From Bacteroidia bacterium (GTDB lineage Bacteria > Bacteroidota > Bacteroidia > Flavobacteriales_E > Vicingaceae): a stretch of DNA of 64,000 nt. Shown here piece by piece: positions 62,545 to 64,000 of the stretch. The stretch covers positions 1 through 64,000 of the forward strand of contig JAUIMG010000015.1 of NCBI GenBank assembly GCA_030433355.1, read 5' to 3'. The notes below the pieces were generated by a model. It worked only from the letters and a program-made list of their open reading frames with translations. It was not told the DNA's origin and did no database searches. The stretch's first letter is position 1. Every line of letters starts with the position of its first letter. The translations under genes and the position numbers were made by a program.

Positions 62545-62934
62545 CTATTTTATTATTTCGTTTCTGTGAGTCAGACCCCATTCTCTCAAAGCATTTACCA
62601 CTGGCTCAAGGGTTTTCCCATGTTCCGTAAGGCCATACTCCACTGTGATGGGATAGGTATCGTACACCATTCTTTCAAGTAGTTTATTCTCTTCAAGGTC
62701 TTTTAAATCCTTTGAAAGAACTTTTCCTGAAATTCCTGGCAAATGTCTTTGTAGCTCCTTGAAACGCATGTTTCCTACGCACATGAGAGCCATTATAATA
62801 TGCAACCGCCATTTGCCTGCTGTCAACTCGAGCACATCTTTTACAGGGAGCAAATGTTTAGTGCATTGTTTTGCCCCTTCTACATGCCGGTCTTTATAAA
62901 TATTTGATGCTGCTTTCTCTTTTGTCAATTCCAT
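62545..62934 (-). CDS. HxlR-family transcriptional regulator
   Basis: 129 residues. The winged-helix domain at about 28-115 carries the HxlR pattern: a single Cys near residue 23 (GAKQCTKHLLP), then ELTAGKWRLHIIMAL, MRFKELQRHLPGISGKVLSK and the wing YPITVEYGLTEHGK. HxlR/DUF24 proteins often sense aldehydes, quinones or oxidants by Cys modification. It is divergent from DoxX and the DsbA-like gene, with three tandem palindromes between them, so it probably represses both. Confidence 0.9.
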   Translation of the reverse strand: MELTKEKAASNIYKDRHVEGAKQCTKHLLPVKDVLELTAGKWRLHIIMALMCVGNMRFKELQRHLPGISGKVLSKDLKDLEENKLLERMVYDTYPITVEYGLTEHGKTLEPVVNALREWGLTHRNEIIK

Positions 62935-62949
62935 AATCCTGCTCTTTAG

Positions 62950-63000
62950 GTTACCTGAAGGTAACTGGTTACTTATAGGTAAGTGTTAACCAAAGGTAAT
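62950..63000. promoter_or_regulatory. Three tandem 16-base operator-like palindromes
   Basis: GTTACC-TGAA-GGTAAC at 62950-62965 is perfect. GTTACT-TATA-GGTAAG at 62968-62983 and GTTAAC-CAAA-GGTAAT at 62985-63000 are imperfect copies, starting 18 and 17 bases later. They fill the gap between the divergent HxlR and DoxX genes. Confidence 0.8.
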
Positions 63001-63046
63001 CAAATTACTTTAATATTGTATTCATGAAATTTAAACATTCAAAAAG

Positions 63047-63430
63047 ATGAAGAAAACAAAGATAATTTATTGGATAGCCACGGGTTTAATGATAGCCGTG
63101 ATCGGACTGGGAAGTTTTGCTGACATATTTATGATTGATGCATTGAAACAAACAATTACACAACATAGGTTTCCTATCCACTTTTTGCCATTTTTTGGCA
63201 TAGCCAAGTTGCTCGCAGTTGTGGTAATTGTTTTTTCTAAGGTACCCTTGTTCCATAAGCTAAAGCTCTCTGCCTATGTTGGTTTGTTCTGGTATTTTGC
63301 CGGTGCTGTTTATTCTCACATTGCCATTGGGGATTCCATTGAGGCTTCAATGGGTGCCGTCTTTGCCTTTATAATAGTGTTGGTTTCTTATTATGCCTGG
63401 TATCAAATGGAAAAAAATCGGGTAGAATAA
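63047..63430 (+). CDS. DoxX-like four-helix membrane protein
   Basis: 127 residues with four hydrophobic segments and the DoxX-like pattern (IIYWIATGLMIAVIGLGSF, HFLPFFGIAKLLAVVVI, FAGAVYSHIAIGD). DoxX-type proteins accompany redox and detoxification enzymes. It is divergent from HxlR and 40 bases upstream of a DsbA-like gene, forming an inducible redox unit. Confidence 0.82.
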   Translation: MKKTKIIYWIATGLMIAVIGLGSFADIFMIDALKQTITQHRFPIHFLPFFGIAKLLAVVVIVFSKVPLFHKLKLSAYVGLFWYFAGAVYSHIAIGDSIEASMGAVFAFIIVLVSYYAWYQMEKNRVE

Positions 63431-63470
63431 TAATTCCTTTCAAAGAATATCGCTTAGACATAATACGACT

Positions 63471-64000
63471 ATGACAGGAATAAGCATCCAAATGGGATTG
63501 GCAATGACCGCATTAGGTTCTCTGGCCTTTTTGTCTTTCTCTAATCCCAAGGAGAACAAAACGAAAAACGAACAGAAAATGAACATGGAAATATGGAGTG
63601 ATGTGGTGTGTCCATGGTGCTATATAGGAAAGCGCAGACTAGAAAAGGCTCTGGAACAGTTTGAATATGCTGATGAAATTGAGATTGAGTATAAAAGTTA
63701 TCAGCTAGACCCAACCATGCAAACGGACACTTCTATGACAATTGCTGAATACCTCGCAATAAGAAAAGGAGTATCAATGGAGCAAGCAAAGGAGATGAAT
63801 GCCTATGTAAGCGGAATTGCCGCTCAGGAAGGACTGGATTATCAGTTAGATAAAGTCATTCCATTAAACACCTTGCAGGCACACGCATTATTGCATTATG
63901 CAAAAGCCAAAGGAAAGCAAGAGGTCATGAAAGAGCGATTGATGAAAGGGTATTTCACGGAAAATCTGAATCTTGATGATTTAGATGTTCTTGGGCAATT
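63471..64000 (+). CDS. DsbA/FrnE-like oxidoreductase, C-terminus off the right edge
   Basis: 176 codons are present of a family of about 210-240 residues. A hydrophobic N-terminus (GLAMTALGSLAFLSF) precedes the DsbA-like domain, whose MEIWSDVVCPWCYIGK motif has a CPWC redox pair. Further family matches are YKSYQLDPTM and NTLQAHALLHYAKAKG. FrnE-like enzymes are thiol oxidoreductases or isomerases. ATG at 63471 is chosen; internal ATGs before MEIWSD could give a leaderless cytosolic form. Regulation by HxlR is inferred from its position. Confidence 0.85.
   Translation, partial: MTGISIQMGLAMTALGSLAFLSFSNPKENKTKNEQKMNMEIWSDVVCPWCYIGKRRLEKALEQFEYADEIEIEYKSYQLDPTMQTDTSMTIAEYLAIRKGVSMEQAKEMNAYVSGIAAQEGLDYQLDKVIPLNTLQAHALLHYAKAKGKQEVMKERLMKGYFTENLNLDDLDVLGQ

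Noticed and set aside
1-64000. CRISPR arrays, complete insertion sequences, prophage or integrase genes, riboswitches
   Set aside because: None found on reading both strands; the only mobile-like traces are the tRNA-Arg remnants and the palindromic boundaries at 60.9-62.5 kb.

Overview
The window is AT-rich chromosomal DNA from a member of the Bacteroidota, most likely a marine or aquatic relative of the Flavobacteriales. Four points support this. Several secreted proteins end in type IX secretion (T9SS) C-terminal sorting domains. There are many lipoproteins with short lipoboxes. Candidate promoters match the Bacteroidetes -7 element TAnnTTTG. Shine-Dalgarno (SD) sequences are almost absent, with two striking exceptions at infC and tsaD.

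Layout. 1-8.1 kb: a MocR-type regulator gene lies between two transcription units. To its left, on the minus strand, are two lamin-tail-domain surface proteins, a DcuC-type transporter and isoaspartyl dipeptidase. To its right, on the plus strand, are a lipoprotein hydrolase and a DASS-family transporter. Both units start with the same operator pair at the same spacing, so they look like one regulon. 8.1-16.7 kb: an RND efflux operon (TolC, adaptor, pump, PII-like protein, DUF2892 protein) and a PhnA plus c-type cytochrome unit share a second palindrome-promoter arrangement. 16.8-19.0 kb: tRNA-Asp and tRNA-Arg, followed by decayed copies of the tRNA-Arg 3' end that flank a T9SS protein gene and broken T9SS gene ends; this looks like an old insertion hot spot. 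19-25.4 kb: tryptophan dioxygenase, an S9 peptidase, a T9SS protein, a cold-shock protein and a SulP transporter. 25.4-28.6 kb: the conserved thrS-infC-rpmI-rplT operon, in which infC appears to start at ATA behind AGGAGG. 28.7-39.7 kb: envelope proteins, namely two M1 aminopeptidase paralogues bracketing a CsgG-like/LPP20/LPP20-like lipoprotein cassette, followed by two tiny lipoproteins. 39.7-51.3 kb: a secreted Lys-C-like protease, an esterase, TsaD divergent from a TamB homologue, a glycosyltransferase, a UbiA prenyltransferase and dihydrolipoyl dehydrogenase.

51.4-60.8 kb holds the most interesting metabolic locus: a tightly packed seven-gene operon. Its products are a class III aminotransferase, a carbamoylputrescine-amidase-like nitrilase, a VOC protein, a large Orn/Lys/Arg-decarboxylase-like PLP enzyme, a stand-alone ATP-grasp ligase, an acyl-CoA:6-APA-acyltransferase-like Ntn hydrolase and an aldehyde dehydrogenase. 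The enzyme set resembles a polyamine route through an acylated intermediate, analogous to the Puu pathway but built from different families. This is inference.

60.8-62.5 kb contains two small secreted-protein genes separated by palindrome-rich sequences with some resemblance to gene-cassette recombination sites. One of them ends in a 13-base homopolymer. 62.5-64 kb is a divergent HxlR regulator / DoxX / DsbA-like redox module with three tandem operator-like palindromes. No CRISPR array, complete insertion sequence, phage or rRNA gene was seen.
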